64,000 nt of DNA from assembly GCF_018402285.1 (NCBI RefSeq), contig NZ_JAGYJH010000002.1, positions 1 through 64,000 on the forward strand. Direction: 5' to 3'. Below, one piece after another: positions 34,167-43,795 of the stretch (the first letter of the stretch is position 1; each line of letters begins with the position of its first letter). This DNA is from Hyphomonas sp. (lineage in GTDB: Bacteria > Pseudomonadota > Alphaproteobacteria > Caulobacterales > Hyphomonadaceae). A program made the position numbers and the translations under genes. Below the pieces are notes generated by a model, which saw only the letters and a program-made list of their open reading frames with translations, had not been told where the DNA came from and searched no databases.

Positions 34167-35099
34167 ATGCCGGCGCTGCTCTCTTCTGGTCCTGCCATTC
34201 CCATCCTGCTCGGGCTGCTTGCCTTGTTGCTTGCCGTGCCGGGGCTCTTTTCCTTTGGGCGCAGCCGCCAGGATGCCGGTGACATCGAGCGGCGCCTGGC
34301 ACGCCGGCCCGTTGGAGCGCCTGCCGAAACCAAGAAGAAGGAGAGCCAGCTCGGCAAGGCCGTCATGGGGATTGCCGACAATGCGGCGCCTACGGACGGA
34401 GCCGAGGTCAGCGCCGCCCGCGCGAAGCTCAATCTGGCGGGGTTCACAGGGCCTACGGCGATCTCCAGGTATTTCCTCGCGCGCTTTGTCTGCGTGGTGA
34501 TCCCGCAGGTCGCCCTGTTCTTCGCCCTGCCATATTTGCAGGATTACCCGAAATATGTGCCGGTGCTGGCCTCGATCACGCTGGTGCTCGCCGGGCTTGC
34601 CGCCCCGGGAAAATTCCTCGATGCGCGGATTTCTCAGCGCAAGCAGGCCTGCTCCAGCGGGTTTCCGGACATGATGGACCTGATGGTCGCCTGCGTTGAA
34701 GCCGGTCTGAGCCTTGATGCATCCGTGCAGCGGGTGGGCGAAGAGCTGGAACTGCGCCACCCGATCATCGCCGGCCACATGCGCACCCTGTCCCTGGAGC
34801 TCCGGGCGGGGCGATCCCGCAAACTCGCCTGGCGCGCATTTGCTGACCGCCTTGGCATCGAAGAGGCCGGATCGCTTGCCACAATGCTGCGTCAGGCAGA
34901 GGAAATGGGCACCAGCCTGGGGCAAACCCTGCGGGTTTTCTCAGCCGATATGCGTCAGCGGCGGATCCTGATGGCCGAGGAAAAGGCAATGGCGCTGCCC
35001 GCAAAAATGACTTTGCCACTGATTTTATTTGTTTTTCCAGTTCTTCTGGGAGTGCTTATCCTTCCGGCGGTGGTCATGCTCACCAAGACGCTGGGGTGA
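34167..35099 (+). CDS. tadC: Tad pilus inner-membrane platform protein TadC (CpaH)
   Basis: A 310-residue second T2SSF-family platform protein. It begins MPALLSSGPAIPILLGLLALLL, a membrane stretch; the T2SSF domain is at ~150-275 (GFPDMMDLMVACVEAGLSLDASVQ and GSLATMLRQAEEMGTSLGQTL), followed by C-terminal helix TLPLILFVFPVLLGVLILPAV. It is the last gene of the seven-gene pilus run. The operon shown here lacks genes for the Flp pilin, the CpaA prepilin peptidase, TadD and TadE/F, so these must be encoded elsewhere or absent. Confidence 0.93.
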   Translation: MPALLSSGPAIPILLGLLALLLAVPGLFSFGRSRQDAGDIERRLARRPVGAPAETKKKESQLGKAVMGIADNAAPTDGAEVSAARAKLNLAGFTGPTAISRYFLARFVCVVIPQVALFFALPYLQDYPKYVPVLASITLVLAGLAAPGKFLDARISQRKQACSSGFPDMMDLMVACVEAGLSLDASVQRVGEELELRHPIIAGHMRTLSLELRAGRSRKLAWRAFADRLGIEEAGSLATMLRQAEEMGTSLGQTLRVFSADMRQRRILMAEEKAMALPAKMTLPLILFVFPVLLGVLILPAVVMLTKTLG

Positions 35100-35143
35100 A
35101 AAGCCGCTAGGCGAACCGGGCCGGGATTGCTAATCAGGCCCCT

Positions 35144-36100
35144 ATGGCAACCTATCTTGAATTTGAAAAACCGATTGCAGAACTCGACGCGAAGATCGCG
35201 GAGCTCGAGGCGCTGGCCGCCCGCAAGGATGGCCCGTCGATCAGCGACGAGCTGGCGAAGCTGAAGACCAAGTCGGTCAAACAGCTCAAGCAGATCTATT
35301 CCGAACTCAACGCCTGGCGCATCACTCAGGTGGCGCGCCACCCTGACCGGCCCCACCTGTCGGATTTCATCAACACCGTCTTCGAGGATTTCGAGGAGCT
35401 GGCCGGTGACCGGGTGTTCGGCAATGACGAGGCCATCATTGGCGGCATCGCCCGGTTCAAGGGTCGCTCTGTCGTGCTGATGGGCCATGAAAAGGGCCGC
35501 ACGACGGAAAAACGCCTGAAACATAATTTTGGTATGGCCCACCCTGAAGGCTACAGGAAGGCTGTGCGCCTTATGGATCTGGCCGAGAAGTTCAATCTGC
35601 CGGTCCTGTCTTTCCCGGACACCGCCGGGGCCTATCCCGGCAAGGGCGGGGAAGAGCGCGGCCAGGCCGAGGCGATTGCCCGGGGCACCCAGCGCGGCCT
35701 GTCGCTGGGCGTGCCATTCGTGACGCTGATCATCGGCGAGGGCATGTCCGGCGGCGCCATCGGTATCGCGGCGGCAAACCGCGTCCTGATGATGGAATAC
35801 GCAATTTATTCAGTGATTTCGCCGGAAGGCTGCGCGTCCATCCTCTACCGGGACGCGACCAAGGCGAAGGACGCGGCCGAGGCGATGGGCATTACCGCGC
35901 CCGAGCTTCTGAAGCACCGAATCGTCGATGGCATCGTGAAAGAGCCCGTTGGCGGCGCGCACCGTGACCCGCAACGTGCCATGGCTGCTGCAGCAAAGGC
36001 GATTGATGCGGCGCTCTTGGAGCTTGAGGGCATGAGCCCGGCCGAGTTGCGGGCGCAGCGGCGGGACCGGTTCTATGCTATCGGCCGTGAGGGCCTTTAA
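35144..36100 (+). CDS. accA: Acetyl-CoA carboxylase carboxyltransferase subunit alpha
   Basis: A 318-residue AccA that, with AccD, moves carboxyl from biotin-carrier protein to acetyl-CoA to start fatty acid synthesis. The N-terminal coiled coil (MATYLEFEKPIAELDAKIAELEALA, read as helix) and family segments HKGRTTEKR-like GHEKGRTTEKRLKHNFGMAHPEGYRKA, FPDTAGAYPGKGGEERGQAEAIA and EGMSGGAIGIAAANRVLMMEYAIYSVISPEGCASILYRD (each read in parts) are present. Length matches the family. It stands 45 bases after tadC; the thiL gene follows 10 bases after its stop. Confidence 0.96.
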   Translation: MATYLEFEKPIAELDAKIAELEALAARKDGPSISDELAKLKTKSVKQLKQIYSELNAWRITQVARHPDRPHLSDFINTVFEDFEELAGDRVFGNDEAIIGGIARFKGRSVVLMGHEKGRTTEKRLKHNFGMAHPEGYRKAVRLMDLAEKFNLPVLSFPDTAGAYPGKGGEERGQAEAIARGTQRGLSLGVPFVTLIIGEGMSGGAIGIAAANRVLMMEYAIYSVISPEGCASILYRDATKAKDAAEAMGITAPELLKHRIVDGIVKEPVGGAHRDPQRAMAAAAKAIDAALLELEGMSPAELRAQRRDRFYAIGREGL

Positions 36101-36109
36101 GAGCCTCTG

Positions 36110-37036
36110 ATGGCCGAGAAGGACTGGATCAGGACGTACTTCGCGCCGCTGGCCAAGGCGCCTGGCGCGGCCGGTCTTACAGATGATACCGCTGAACTTT
36201 CAAAGGGTTATGGCCCCCTCATCGCGACCGTGGACGCGATGGTTGAAGGGGTGCATTTCTTTTGCGGTGATCCTGTAGAGACGATCGCGCGCAAGCTGGT
36301 GCGGGTGAATGTGTCCGATATCCTTGGCTCCGGAGCCGTCCCGCGGGAGGCATTGCTGGTCCTGGGATGGCCCAAAGAGGGGCGCGATCGGGGACAAATC
36401 CGGCCATTTTCGGCCAGTTTGGGTGCAGAGCTGGACAGATGGGGCATCCTTCTGGCTGGCGGCGACACCGTTTCGACGCCCGGCGGGCTCTTCCTCTCCC
36501 TGACCCTGACCGGCGAGTGCCTGGGGCCTGCGCCGGTGCGCCGGGGCGGGGGAAAGCCCGGCGACGACCTCTGGGTGACCGGCGAGATTGGCGCCGCCCG
36601 GAGGGGATATCTGTGGAAAACGACAGGCCAGGGCGAGGCGCGTTGGCTGAGCGCGCTGCAGGCGCCGGACCTGCCGCCGCTGGCTGCAGCGCGGCTGTTG
36701 GCAGACCATGCCAGCGCGGGGATGGATATCTCCGACGGGCTGCTGGGCGATGCCCTCAGCCTGGCGGCGGCAAGCGGGATCGCCGCTCAAATCGAGCTTG
36801 ATCGCGTGCCTTTTGCCGGCGGGGCGGTAAGCCTTGTGGAAATGTTGGATCTTTCGACCTGGGGCGACGACTATCAGCTGTTGTTTGCGGCAGACCCCAA
36901 GAGCGCTGTTTTCATAGAGAAAACAGGCATAAACGTCACCCGGATCGGCCGTCTGGCCGAAGGATCGGGGCTCAGCGTCACGCACTGTGGAAATCCTGTT
37001 AACTTGCCGGAAACACTCGCCTTCGAGCATGGCTGA
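36110..37036 (+). CDS. thiL: Thiamine-monophosphate kinase
   Basis: A 308-residue ATP-dependent kinase that makes thiamine diphosphate from thiamine monophosphate. N-terminal metal/ATP segment reads TDDTAELSKGYGPLIATVDAMVEGVHF (read in parts; usual GIGDDAAVL is here TDDTAEL), then DILGSGAVPREALLVLG, and the GGDTVSTPGGLFLSLT and GMDISDGLLGDALSLAAASG motifs. Length fits the ThiL family. The short spacing to accA suggests co-transcription. In other proteobacteria thiL follows nusB or ribH; that neighbourhood is not seen here. Confidence 0.92.
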   Translation: MAEKDWIRTYFAPLAKAPGAAGLTDDTAELSKGYGPLIATVDAMVEGVHFFCGDPVETIARKLVRVNVSDILGSGAVPREALLVLGWPKEGRDRGQIRPFSASLGAELDRWGILLAGGDTVSTPGGLFLSLTLTGECLGPAPVRRGGGKPGDDLWVTGEIGAARRGYLWKTTGQGEARWLSALQAPDLPPLAAARLLADHASAGMDISDGLLGDALSLAAASGIAAQIELDRVPFAGGAVSLVEMLDLSTWGDDYQLLFAADPKSAVFIEKTGINVTRIGRLAEGSGLSVTHCGNPVNLPETLAFEHG

Positions 37037-37183
37037 GTCGGCAGCCCTGCCGTTCGCTCATGACGCGATGCATCTTGCGCGCGTCCGGCGCGGCTGGCAG
37101 GCAAGTCCGTCTAAGAAGAGAAAGGGACCAGACCGGAATTCATCCGGCTGAGTCTTTATCGGGGAAAGCAAGGAGGAAAGCCT

Positions 37184-39361
37184 ATGACATGGTACGCCCT
37201 GGCACTTGGTGCAGGTATACTGTCAGTCCTATACGGTTGGGTTCAGATCCAATCGATCATGAAAGCCCCTGCGGGCAATGCCCGCATGCTGGAAATCGCA
37301 GCCGCCATCCAGGAGGGCGCCAACGCCTATCTGAAGCGGCAATACCGCACCATCGCAATTGTCGGCGTCGTTGTCGCCATCATCCTGGTGCTGCTGCTGA
37401 CCTGGAAAGCCGCGCTCGGGTTCGTTATCGGCGCTGTGCTGTCGGGCGCGGCCGGATACATCGGCATGCTGGTATCAGTGCGGGCGAACGTGCGCACGAC
37501 GGAAGCTTCACGCCATGGCCTGAATGAAGGCCTCAAGATGGCGTTCAAGTCGGGCGCCGTGACCGGCATGCTCGTGGTCGGCCTCGCGCTGATCGGCATC
37601 GTTGGCTATTACGGCCTGCTGACCGGCCCGCTGGGCCTCAGCCTCGGCGATGAAGGCCAGAAGCGGGAAATCATCGACTCGCTCGTATCGCTCGGTTTCG
37701 GCGCCTCGCTGATCTCGATCTTTGCCCGTCTGGGTGGGGGTATCTTCACCAAGGGCGCAGACGTTGGCGGCGACATGGTCGGCAAGGTTGAAGCCGGCAT
37801 TCCTGAGGATGATCCGCGAAACCCGGCCACCATTGCTGATAACGTGGGCGACAATGTCGGCGACTGCGCCGGCATGGCCGCTGACCTCTTCGAGACCTAT
37901 GCCGTGACCCTCGTGGCCACAATGGTGCTCGGCGGGATCTACTTTGCCTCGACGCCTTACATCGCCGAAATCATGATGCTGCCCCTCGCCATTGGCGCGG
38001 TGTGTATCGTCACCTCGATCATCGGTTCGTTCTTTGCCACGCTCTCCAAGGGCTCCACCAATGTCATGGGCGCGCTCTACAAGGCGCTCAACGTGACGGG
38101 TGTCCTGTCCATCGGCGGTCTTGCCATTGCCATCCATACCGTCCTTCCGGGCGGCCTGGGCGGCACTTTGGAAGGGGCTGGCGCGCTGCTGGGCCTCGTT
38201 GATCCGGTCACCGGAGAAGCCGCCCAGATCACGGGCTGGCACCTCTTTGCCTGCGGTGTGGTCGGCCTGTTCGTTACCCTGCTGATCGTTGTGATTACGG
38301 CATATTACACCGAGACAAAGTACCGTCCGGTGCGCTCCATTGCGAAGGCTTCGGAGTCCGGCCATGGCACGAACGTCATTCAGGGGCTCGCCGTTTCGCT
38401 GGAGGCAACGGCCCTGCCGGCGCTGACCATCATTGGCGGCATCCTGCTGACCTACAACCTGGCAGGCCTCTACGGCATCGCCATTGCCACCACGACGATG
38501 CTCGCCCTGGCTGGCATGATCGTGGCGCTCGATGCATTTGGTCCGGTAACGGACAATGCGGGCGGCATTGCAGAAATGGCAGAACTGCCTTCTGAGGTGC
38601 GCACGACGACGGACGCTCTGGACGCCGTTGGCAATACGACCAAGGCTGTTACCAAAGGCTACGCAATCGGCTCTGCCGGTCTTGGCGCCCTGGTGCTGTT
38701 TGCGGCGTATGCGGAGGACCTGAAATACTTCTCCGAGCGCGCCGTGGAAGGATCTTTCTTCTACAATCTCACGGTCGACTTCTCGATTGCCAACCCCTAC
38801 GTCGTGGTCGGCCTTCTGTTCGGCGGTCTTCTGCCGTTCCTGTTCGGCGGCATGTCGATGATGGCGGTGGGGCGCGCAGCGCAGGCTGTCGTGGAAGAAG
38901 TCCGCCGCCAGTTCCGCGAAATGCCAGGCATCATGAAGGGCGAAGTAAAGCCTGATTATGGCCGCGCCGTGGACATGCTGACCCAGGCCGCGATCAAGGA
39001 AATGATCGTGCCGTCGCTTCTGCCAGTGCTCTCGCCGATCGTCCTGTTCGGCGTGATCCTGGTGATCGGCGGACCAGGCGAAGCGCTTGCCTCGGTTGGC
39101 GCAATGCTGCTGGGTGTGATCGTGACCGGCCTGTTCGTTGCCATCTCGATGACCTCGGGCGGCGGCGCATGGGACAATGCGAAGAAGTACATCGAAGACG
39201 GCCATCATGGCGGCAAGGGCTCTGAAGCCCACAAGGCTGCCGTGACAGGCGATACGGTGGGAGATCCCTACAAGGATACCGCCGGTCCGGCCGTGAACCC
39301 GATGATCAAGATCACGAACATCGTGGCGCTTCTTATGCTGGCCGTTCTTGCCGGACACTGA
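37184..39361 (+). CDS. hppA: Membrane-bound proton-translocating pyrophosphatase, K+-insensitive type
   Basis: A 725-residue inner-membrane pump, with about 15-16 helices, that uses pyrophosphate hydrolysis to move H+ out of the cytoplasm. The catalytic loop reads [21 protein letters not shown] followed by [23 protein letters not shown] (read in parts), carrying the PPi/Mg-binding Asp residues. The key site reads [14 protein letters not shown]: Lys where K+-dependent pumps have Ala, so it is predicted to be K+-insensitive. An AAGGAGGAAAG ribosome site lies upstream of the ATG. Transcription ends at a strong terminator after the gene. Confidence 0.96.
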   Translation: MTWYALALGAGILSVLYGWVQIQSIMKAPAGNARMLEIAAAIQEGANAYLKRQYRTIAIVGVVVAIILVLLLTWKAALGFVIGAVLSGAAGYIGMLVSVRANVRTTEASRHGLNEGLKMAFKSGAVTGMLVVGLALIGIVGYYGLLTGPLGLSLGDEGQKREIIDSLVSLGFGASLISIFARLGGGIFTKGADVGGDMVGKVEAGIPEDDPRNPATIADNVGDNVGDCAGMAADLFETYAVTLVATMVLGGIYFASTPYIAEIMMLPLAIGAVCIVTSIIGSFFATLSKGSTNVMGALYKALNVTGVLSIGGLAIAIHTVLPGGLGGTLEGAGALLGLVDPVTGEAAQITGWHLFACGVVGLFVTLLIVVITAYYTETKYRPVRSIAKASESGHGTNVIQGLAVSLEATALPALTIIGGILLTYNLAGLYGIAIATTTMLALAGMIVALDAFGPVTDNAGGIAEMAELPSEVRTTTDALDAVGNTTKAVTKGYAIGSAGLGALVLFAAYAEDLKYFSERAVEGSFFYNLTVDFSIANPYVVVGLLFGGLLPFLFGGMSMMAVGRAAQAVVEEVRRQFREMPGIMKGEVKPDYGRAVDMLTQAAIKEMIVPSLLPVLSPIVLFGVILVIGGPGEALASVGAMLLGVIVTGLFVAISMTSGGGAWDNAKKYIEDGHHGGKGSEAHKAAVTGDTVGDPYKDTAGPAVNPMIKITNIVALLMLAVLAGH

Positions 39362-39383
39362 GTGTCAGGAATGACAAGACTGA

Positions 39384-39415
39384 AAACTCCCGGAGGCAAC
39401 TCCGGGAGTTTTTTT
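39384..39415 (+). terminator. Intrinsic terminator of hppA
   Basis: A 12-bp hairpin (AAACTCCCGGAG / CTCCGGGAGTTT) with a GCAA tetraloop followed by a T run, 22 bases after the hppA stop. A textbook rho-independent terminator. Confidence 0.93.
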
Positions 39416-39540
39416 GTGCGGGGCATGTGCCGGCAAATCCTTTAGGAGCCCATCCCCGTTTCGATCGGGCAGCGTCCATGCGGTCTCTATTGTCCTGGTC
39501 AAAGCAGCGCCTTCAGGATCAGAACGCTGCGCAGGGAGGT

Positions 39541-39595
39541 TCAGCAGGACAAACGATGCCCCGGTGTCCACTGGCGCCATCGTTTGCCCTACTGA
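39541..39595. repeat. Long imperfect inverted repeat
   Basis: Two 18-base arms at 39541-39558 and 39578-39595 match 16 of 18 when inverted (TCAGCAGGACAAACGATG against TCAGTAGGGCAAACGATG). The 19-base centre CCCCGGTGTCCACTGGCGC is itself partly complementary, so transcription would give one extended hairpin. It lies in the intergenic space between hppA and bamE and is not explained by a gene. Confidence 0.6.
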
Positions 39596-39600
39596 ACGAA

Positions 39601-39634
39601 GAAGGCCGCAGCCGGGTTTCCGGTTGCGGCCTTC
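39601..39634 (-). terminator. Hairpin downstream of bamE
   Basis: Arms GAAGGCCGCA and TGCGGCCTTC with further pairing toward a short loop, 20 bases after the bamE stop on the minus strand. The downstream run is TTCTTCG, so only a weak T tract is present, but position fits a bamE terminator. Confidence 0.5.
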
Positions 39635-39653
39635 GGTTGCCTGGTTTCAGGCG

Positions 39654-40136
39654 CTACTGGCGGCGGCCGGTCGGGTTGCCGGGCGTCACTTCATCCGTGT
39701 TTGGCAGGCGAACCGCGCCGACCGTCCCGAAGATCTGTTCCCAGAAGCCGAGCTCGCGGCCACGGGTCGGGGTTTCGCGCGCCGCATAGGAGACGATTTC
39801 ACCGGCCGTAACATCGTATTTCACAACTTCATCGACGGCATCGTCCTCGCTGAAGCGGATCGCGACGATGCTGCGCTCCACCACTTTCGGGCGGTAGAAG
39901 GCAAACCGTTCCTGAATGTCGGAATAATAGAACCAGGTGTTCGTGTCGAACAGGCCTTCGGTCGAGGGCGATCCGAGCTGGGCGAGCACCGTGGAGCGTG
40001 TATCTTCGCCCGGCTTGATGTCGATGGGCTGGATTTCATCTGCGATATAGCCATGGAAATCGCGCGCTGGGCTGATGCAGGCAGTCAGCGTCAGTGCGGC
40101 GACAAGGCCAGCAGCTACAAGGGAAAGACGCGCCAT
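39654..40136 (-). CDS. bamE: Outer-membrane assembly lipoprotein BamE (SmpA/OmlA)
   Basis: A 160-residue lipoprotein. The signal MARLSLVAAGLVAALTLTAC has lipobox LTAC. The BamE domain follows: the GEDTRSTVLAQLGSPSTEGLFDTNTWFYYSD segment (read as two parts) with the conserved Gly-Ser-Pro turn and the Trp-Phe-Tyr-Tyr strand, then FRxxVVxRxI (FAFYRPKVVERSIVAIRF). BamE assists the BAM complex in inserting outer-membrane proteins. The C-terminal extension of ~45 residues is common in alphaproteobacterial members. Divergent from the cytochrome-complex chaperone gene; no terminator before its promoter. Confidence 0.9.
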   Translation of the reverse strand: MARLSLVAAGLVAALTLTACISPARDFHGYIADEIQPIDIKPGEDTRSTVLAQLGSPSTEGLFDTNTWFYYSDIQERFAFYRPKVVERSIVAIRFSEDDAVDEVVKYDVTAGEIVSYAARETPTRGRELGFWEQIFGTVGAVRLPNTDEVTPGNPTGRRQ

Positions 40137-40210
40137 ATATGGCTCCTATAGGCTTTGACCGCAGACCTAGCGACAGGTAACCGGGCTTGGCAAGCATTGG
40201 AGTACACAGG

Positions 40211-40747
40211 TTGATCGCTTTTTCAGGCAGCTGGTTTCGGCGGCGCGGCGCGCTCAAAAAGGCTGTGGCCGAGGCTTATGGCCGGTTGGTGCGCGAGGCG
40301 CTGATGCCGGTGCATTACGAAGTCCATGGCGTCCCGGATACGTTTGAGGGGCGCGCGCAGATGGTGACGGTGATGACAGCCCTAGCCTGCGCGCGATTTG
40401 CGGATGTGGGCGGGCCGCTGGCAGCCGAGCTGACCGAGCGGCTGAACGCCCGCGTGCTGGACGGATTTGACGCCGCCTATCGGGAAAAGGGCGTGGGCGA
40501 TCATTCGATTGCGCGCAAGGTGCGCACCCTGGCCGAAGGCCATTCGGGGCTCGGGCGGGTGCTGGTGGCAGCGCTGCAGGCGGGCGAATCGGAGGAGGCA
40601 CTGGCAGATGTCCTGCGCCGGAATGGGGTGGCGGCGCCTGAAAAGGTGGGGGAACTGGCAGCGGCGCTGCGGCGCTATGAGGCCCTGTTTTCAGCCCAGC
40701 CGGACACGGAAATCCTGAGCGGTGGGTTCGCCTGCGGTGCGAATTAG
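40211..40747 (+). CDS. Ubiquinol-cytochrome c chaperone (CBP3/UQCC1 family)
   Basis: A 178-residue homologue of mitochondrial CBP3, which assists cytochrome b and bc1 complex assembly. Start TTG at 40211 (read as MIAFSGSWFRRRGA) has a GGAG site 8 bases upstream; an earlier in-frame TTG at 40187 is less likely. Family segments: MPVHYEVHGVPDTFEGRAQMVT in the N-terminal half, LNARVLDGFDAAYREKGVGDHSIARKVR (read in parts) centrally, and the LRRYEALFSAQP helix. Presence fits an alphaproteobacterium. A further gene (DUF177) that often stands between this gene and plsX is missing here. Confidence 0.88.
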   Translation: MIAFSGSWFRRRGALKKAVAEAYGRLVREALMPVHYEVHGVPDTFEGRAQMVTVMTALACARFADVGGPLAAELTERLNARVLDGFDAAYREKGVGDHSIARKVRTLAEGHSGLGRVLVAALQAGESEEALADVLRRNGVAAPEKVGELAAALRRYEALFSAQPDTEILSGGFACGAN

Positions 40748-40865
40748 CCAGCTGTCTGATCGGCGCCGGGTTGTGCCGCACCGCATCTGGCCCGTTGCCT
40801 TGAGGGGCGGCGCCACTTAAACCACCCGAAAATACGCACAACGCCGTAACTGCGGTCCTTTCTCC

Positions 40866-41900
40866 ATGCAGCGCAACCTGACGCTCTCGATTGATGCTAT
40901 GGGCGGCGACGCCGCGCCCGGCGTCACCATTGACGGAACCGCCGAGTTTCTCGCGGGCCGGCCCGATGCGCATGTGCTGCTGCACGGCGACGAGGCACTG
41001 CTGGCGCCTCTGGTGGCCGCCAAGCCGGAGCTGGCGGGCAAGGTGACCATCGTTCACGCCGCCGAAAAGATCACCAGCGACATGAAGCCCAGCCAGGCGC
41101 TGCGCCGGGGCAAGGGCAGCTCGATGTGGAGCGCGGTCGAGGCGGTCAAGGATGGCCAGGCTGATGCGTCGGTGTCGGCGGGCAATACCGGCGCACTGAT
41201 GGCGATCTCGATGCTGGTGCTGCGCAAGATGGAGGGCGTCCATCGCCCGGCCATGACGGCGCTGTGGCCGACGCTGCGCGGGCGCACGGTGGTGCTGGAC
41301 GTGGGCGCGAATGTCGACGCGGACGCCGAGCAGCTCGTGACCTTTGCGATCATGGGCGAGGCGTTTGCGCGGGCGACGCTGGGCGTGGAGCGGCCATCCG
41401 TGGGCCTGCTGAACATCGGCTCGGAAGAAATGAAGGGCCATGAGGAAGTACGCGAGGCGCATGACTTGCTGCGCAACTCCCCTCTGAAGATGGACTATCG
41501 CGGCTTTATCGAGGGGGATGACATCTCAGGCGGGGCGGTGGATGTGGTCGTCACCGACGGATTTACCGGCAATGTGGCGCTCAAGACCGGCGAGGGCGTG
41601 GCCCGGATGCTGGCGAGCCGCATGCGCGAGGCGTTCACCTCCAGTCTCAGCTCGAAGATGGGCGCGGCCCTCGCGATGAGCGGGCTGAAGCGTCTCAAGG
41701 ACTTCATGGATCCCAGCAATGTGAATGGCGGCGTCCTGATCGGGCTGGGCGGGGTTTCGGTGAAGAGCCACGGCAGCGCAGATGCACGCGGCTTTGCGCG
41801 CGCCTGCGAGCTGGCCGCCGATCTGGCTCTGAGCGATTTCCGGACCGAGATAGCAACCAATCTGGCGCGCGTCGGAACCAGCGCGCCGGCGGCTGAGTAA
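40866..41900 (+). CDS. plsX: Phosphate acyltransferase PlsX
   Basis: A 344-residue enzyme that makes acyl-phosphate from acyl-ACP, the first committed donor in bacterial phospholipid synthesis. Start ATG at 40866: [21 protein letters not shown]. Family marks: DAMGGD near residue 10, [10 protein letters not shown] near ~110, [17 protein letters not shown] (~140), and the [17 protein letters not shown] segment (~220). Length fits the family. It is followed by fabH after 32 bases, the usual pairing, so plsX and fabH are probably co-transcribed for lipid synthesis. Confidence 0.96.
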   Translation: MQRNLTLSIDAMGGDAAPGVTIDGTAEFLAGRPDAHVLLHGDEALLAPLVAAKPELAGKVTIVHAAEKITSDMKPSQALRRGKGSSMWSAVEAVKDGQADASVSAGNTGALMAISMLVLRKMEGVHRPAMTALWPTLRGRTVVLDVGANVDADAEQLVTFAIMGEAFARATLGVERPSVGLLNIGSEEMKGHEEVREAHDLLRNSPLKMDYRGFIEGDDISGGAVDVVVTDGFTGNVALKTGEGVARMLASRMREAFTSSLSSKMGAALAMSGLKRLKDFMDPSNVNGGVLIGLGGVSVKSHGSADARGFARACELAADLALSDFRTEIATNLARVGTSAPAAE

Positions 41901-41932
41901 CGGCGCCGGTCGCCAGACGAGGATAAGAAGGC

Positions 41933-42904
41933 ATGGCAAAGCGCAGCTTTATCCGTGGAACCGGCAGCTACCTGCCTGAGCGTGTTCTGACGAATGAAGA
42001 ACTCTCGACCATGGTGGAGACCACCGATGCGTGGATCCAGGAGCGCACCGGCATCAAGAAGCGCCACGTTGCGGCAGATGGCGAGCTGACCTCGGACATC
42101 GCCGTGCAGGCGGCAACGCGCGCGCTGCAAGCGGCCGGCATGCAGGCGAGCGAGATTGACCTGATCGTGCTCGCCACCACCACGCCGGACCAGACCTTCC
42201 CCGCAACCGCGACCGCCGTGCAGGCCAAGCTTGGCACAGGTCCGGGCGCGGCGTTTGATGTTCAGGCAGTCTGCTCGGGCTTCCTGTTTGCGCTGGCCAC
42301 GGCGGACTCGCTGATGAAGCAGGGCCTGTTCCATAAAGCGCTGGTGATCGGCGCGGAAACCTTCACGCGCATCATCGACTGGTCCGACCGGGGCACCTGC
42401 GTGCTGTTCGGCGATGGTGGCGGCGCGGTCGTGCTCGAATGCATCGATTGGGACGGGCCCGATGACGCCGGCGTCATCACGCACCACATCCGCACGGACG
42501 GGACCAAATCGGACCTGCTTTATGTTGACGGCGGCGTCAGCTCTACCGGCACGATCGGCCATGTGCGGATGGAAGGAAACCGGGTCTTCAAACATGCGGT
42601 GACCAACATCTCTGCTGCCATCGAGGCGGTGCTGACCGAAACCGGGCTGACATCGGCCGACATCGACTGGTTCGTGCCCCACCAGGCCAACAAGCGCATC
42701 CTCGACGGGGTCGCCAAAAAGATGAGCATTCCGGAGGAAAAGGTGGTGGTGACGGTCTCCGAACACGCCAACACCTCTGCCGCCTCGATCCCGCTTGCGC
42801 TGGACCATGTTGTGCGCTCCGGCCGGGCAAAACCGGGGGATCTGATCCTGTCAGAAGCGATGGGCGGCGGGTTCTCCTGGGGCGCGAGCCTGTTCCGGCT
42901 CTGA
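41933..42904 (+). CDS. fabH: 3-oxoacyl-ACP synthase III (KAS III)
   Basis: A 323-residue condensing enzyme that joins acetyl-CoA to malonyl-ACP to start fatty acid chains. The Cys-His-Asn triad is seen: Cys in [11 protein letters not shown] (~113), His in VPHQANKRI (~250) and Asn in [12 protein letters not shown] (~279). The N-terminal [16 protein letters not shown] segment is characteristic. Start ATG at 41933 has an AAGAAGG leader. It follows plsX with 32 bases between them, and the ihfA gene begins 95 bases further after an AT-rich stretch that likely carries a promoter. Confidence 0.96.
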   Translation: MAKRSFIRGTGSYLPERVLTNEELSTMVETTDAWIQERTGIKKRHVAADGELTSDIAVQAATRALQAAGMQASEIDLIVLATTTPDQTFPATATAVQAKLGTGPGAAFDVQAVCSGFLFALATADSLMKQGLFHKALVIGAETFTRIIDWSDRGTCVLFGDGGGAVVLECIDWDGPDDAGVITHHIRTDGTKSDLLYVDGGVSSTGTIGHVRMEGNRVFKHAVTNISAAIEAVLTETGLTSADIDWFVPHQANKRILDGVAKKMSIPEEKVVVTVSEHANTSAASIPLALDHVVRSGRAKPGDLILSEAMGGGFSWGASLFRL

Positions 42905-42999
42905 CCCGCAAAGAATCTGACACAAATTTAGCTAACGCCTGCGCTAGGAATTCGTTAAGATTGCAGGTCTAGGCTTTCATAAAGAAACGGGCTGACAGA

Positions 43000-43296
43000 A
43001 TGAGCGACCGTACACTTACCCGCGCCGAAGTCACTGATGCCATCGTCCGAGAAGTGGGCGTGACGCGTCAGGAATCCGCTGACCTGCTGGACCGAACGCT
43101 GGACCTTATCGGGGCCGCGCTCGAGCAGGAAGAGGAAGTCAAGCTGGCGCGTTTTGGAAACTTCGTGGTCCGCTCCAAGGCAGCCCGGGAAGGCCGAAAT
43201 CCGAAGACCGGCGAAGAGGCACCGATTGCCGCCCGCCGCGTCGTGACGTTCCGGCCCTCGCCGATGCTGAAATCCCAGGTCGGCGGAGACGGCTAG
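43000..43296 (+). CDS. ihfA: Integration host factor subunit alpha
   Basis: A 98-residue DNA-bending protein of the HU/IHF family that works with IhfB. It starts MSDRTLTRAEVTDAIVREVG; the beta-arm segment VKLARFGNFVVRSKAAREGRNPKTGEE (read in parts) with the Pro-Lys-Thr-Gly-Glu tip and the C-terminal RVVTFRPSPMLKSQV are the family signature, with the IHF-alpha style N-terminus. The 95-base gap from fabH has AT-rich, TTAA-containing sequence. It is followed after 19 bases by a MerR gene, the usual alphaproteobacterial arrangement. Confidence 0.95.
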   Translation: MSDRTLTRAEVTDAIVREVGVTRQESADLLDRTLDLIGAALEQEEEVKLARFGNFVVRSKAAREGRNPKTGEEAPIAARRVVTFRPSPMLKSQVGGDG

Positions 43297-43315
43297 AAAC
43301 TTCAGGAGGCACTGC

Positions 43316-43795
43316 ATGACGGCGCTCAAAGCCCGCATCGAGAAATCTGCAGATGCCTTCAGGTCCATCGGGGAAGCCGCCGCTGAGCTTGGCCTGGAAA
43401 CCCATGTCCTGCGCTATTGGGAAACCCGCTTTCCGCGCCAGGTAAGCCCTGTGAAGCGCCCCGACGGCCGCCGGCTGTTCCGCCCTCAGGATATTGACGC
43501 GCTGCGCGCCATCCGCATCCTCGTGCACGAGCGCGGCATGACGCTGAAAGGCGCCAAGGCCGTGCTGACAGAGCAGGGCGTGGGCACAGTCCTCGCCGGC
43601 ACGGCAGCCATCACGCCGGAGGGCGTCGCAGACGCGGCCAGCCATGCCCGCGCGCTGCAGGAGACCCTGGCCCGGGCCTTCACCGATAGCCCCGAAACCC
43701 CGGCAGACCGTCGGGAGCGCCTCAATGAGACGCTCAGCGAGCTTTCGGGCATAAAAGAGCGCCTCGAGGCATTGCGGGCGCGCCGCGCGGGCTGA
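43316..43795 (+). CDS. MerR-family transcriptional regulator
   Basis: A 159-residue regulator with an N-terminal winged helix-turn-helix at ~17-85: FRSIGEAAAELGLETHVLRYWE then VKRPDGRRLFRPQDIDALRAI (read in parts). This is the standard MerR DNA-binding region including the wing Arg-Arg-Leu-Phe. The C-terminal half has a helical dimerisation stretch (ETLSELSGIKERLEALRARRAG) without the cysteines that bind metals in MerR itself. The position after ihfA is conserved in alphaproteobacteria; the ligand is unknown. Confidence 0.88.
   Translation: MTALKARIEKSADAFRSIGEAAAELGLETHVLRYWETRFPRQVSPVKRPDGRRLFRPQDIDALRAIRILVHERGMTLKGAKAVLTEQGVGTVLAGTAAITPEGVADAASHARALQETLARAFTDSPETPADRRERLNETLSELSGIKERLEALRARRAG

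Noticed and set aside
37508-39358. Minus-strand open frame of 616 codons
   Set aside because: Antisense to hppA; His/Arg-rich composition typical of a shadow of a hydrophobic gene.
39365-39580. 71-codon minus-strand frame after hppA
   Set aside because: It runs through the hppA terminator and half of the long inverted repeat and has no ribosome site.
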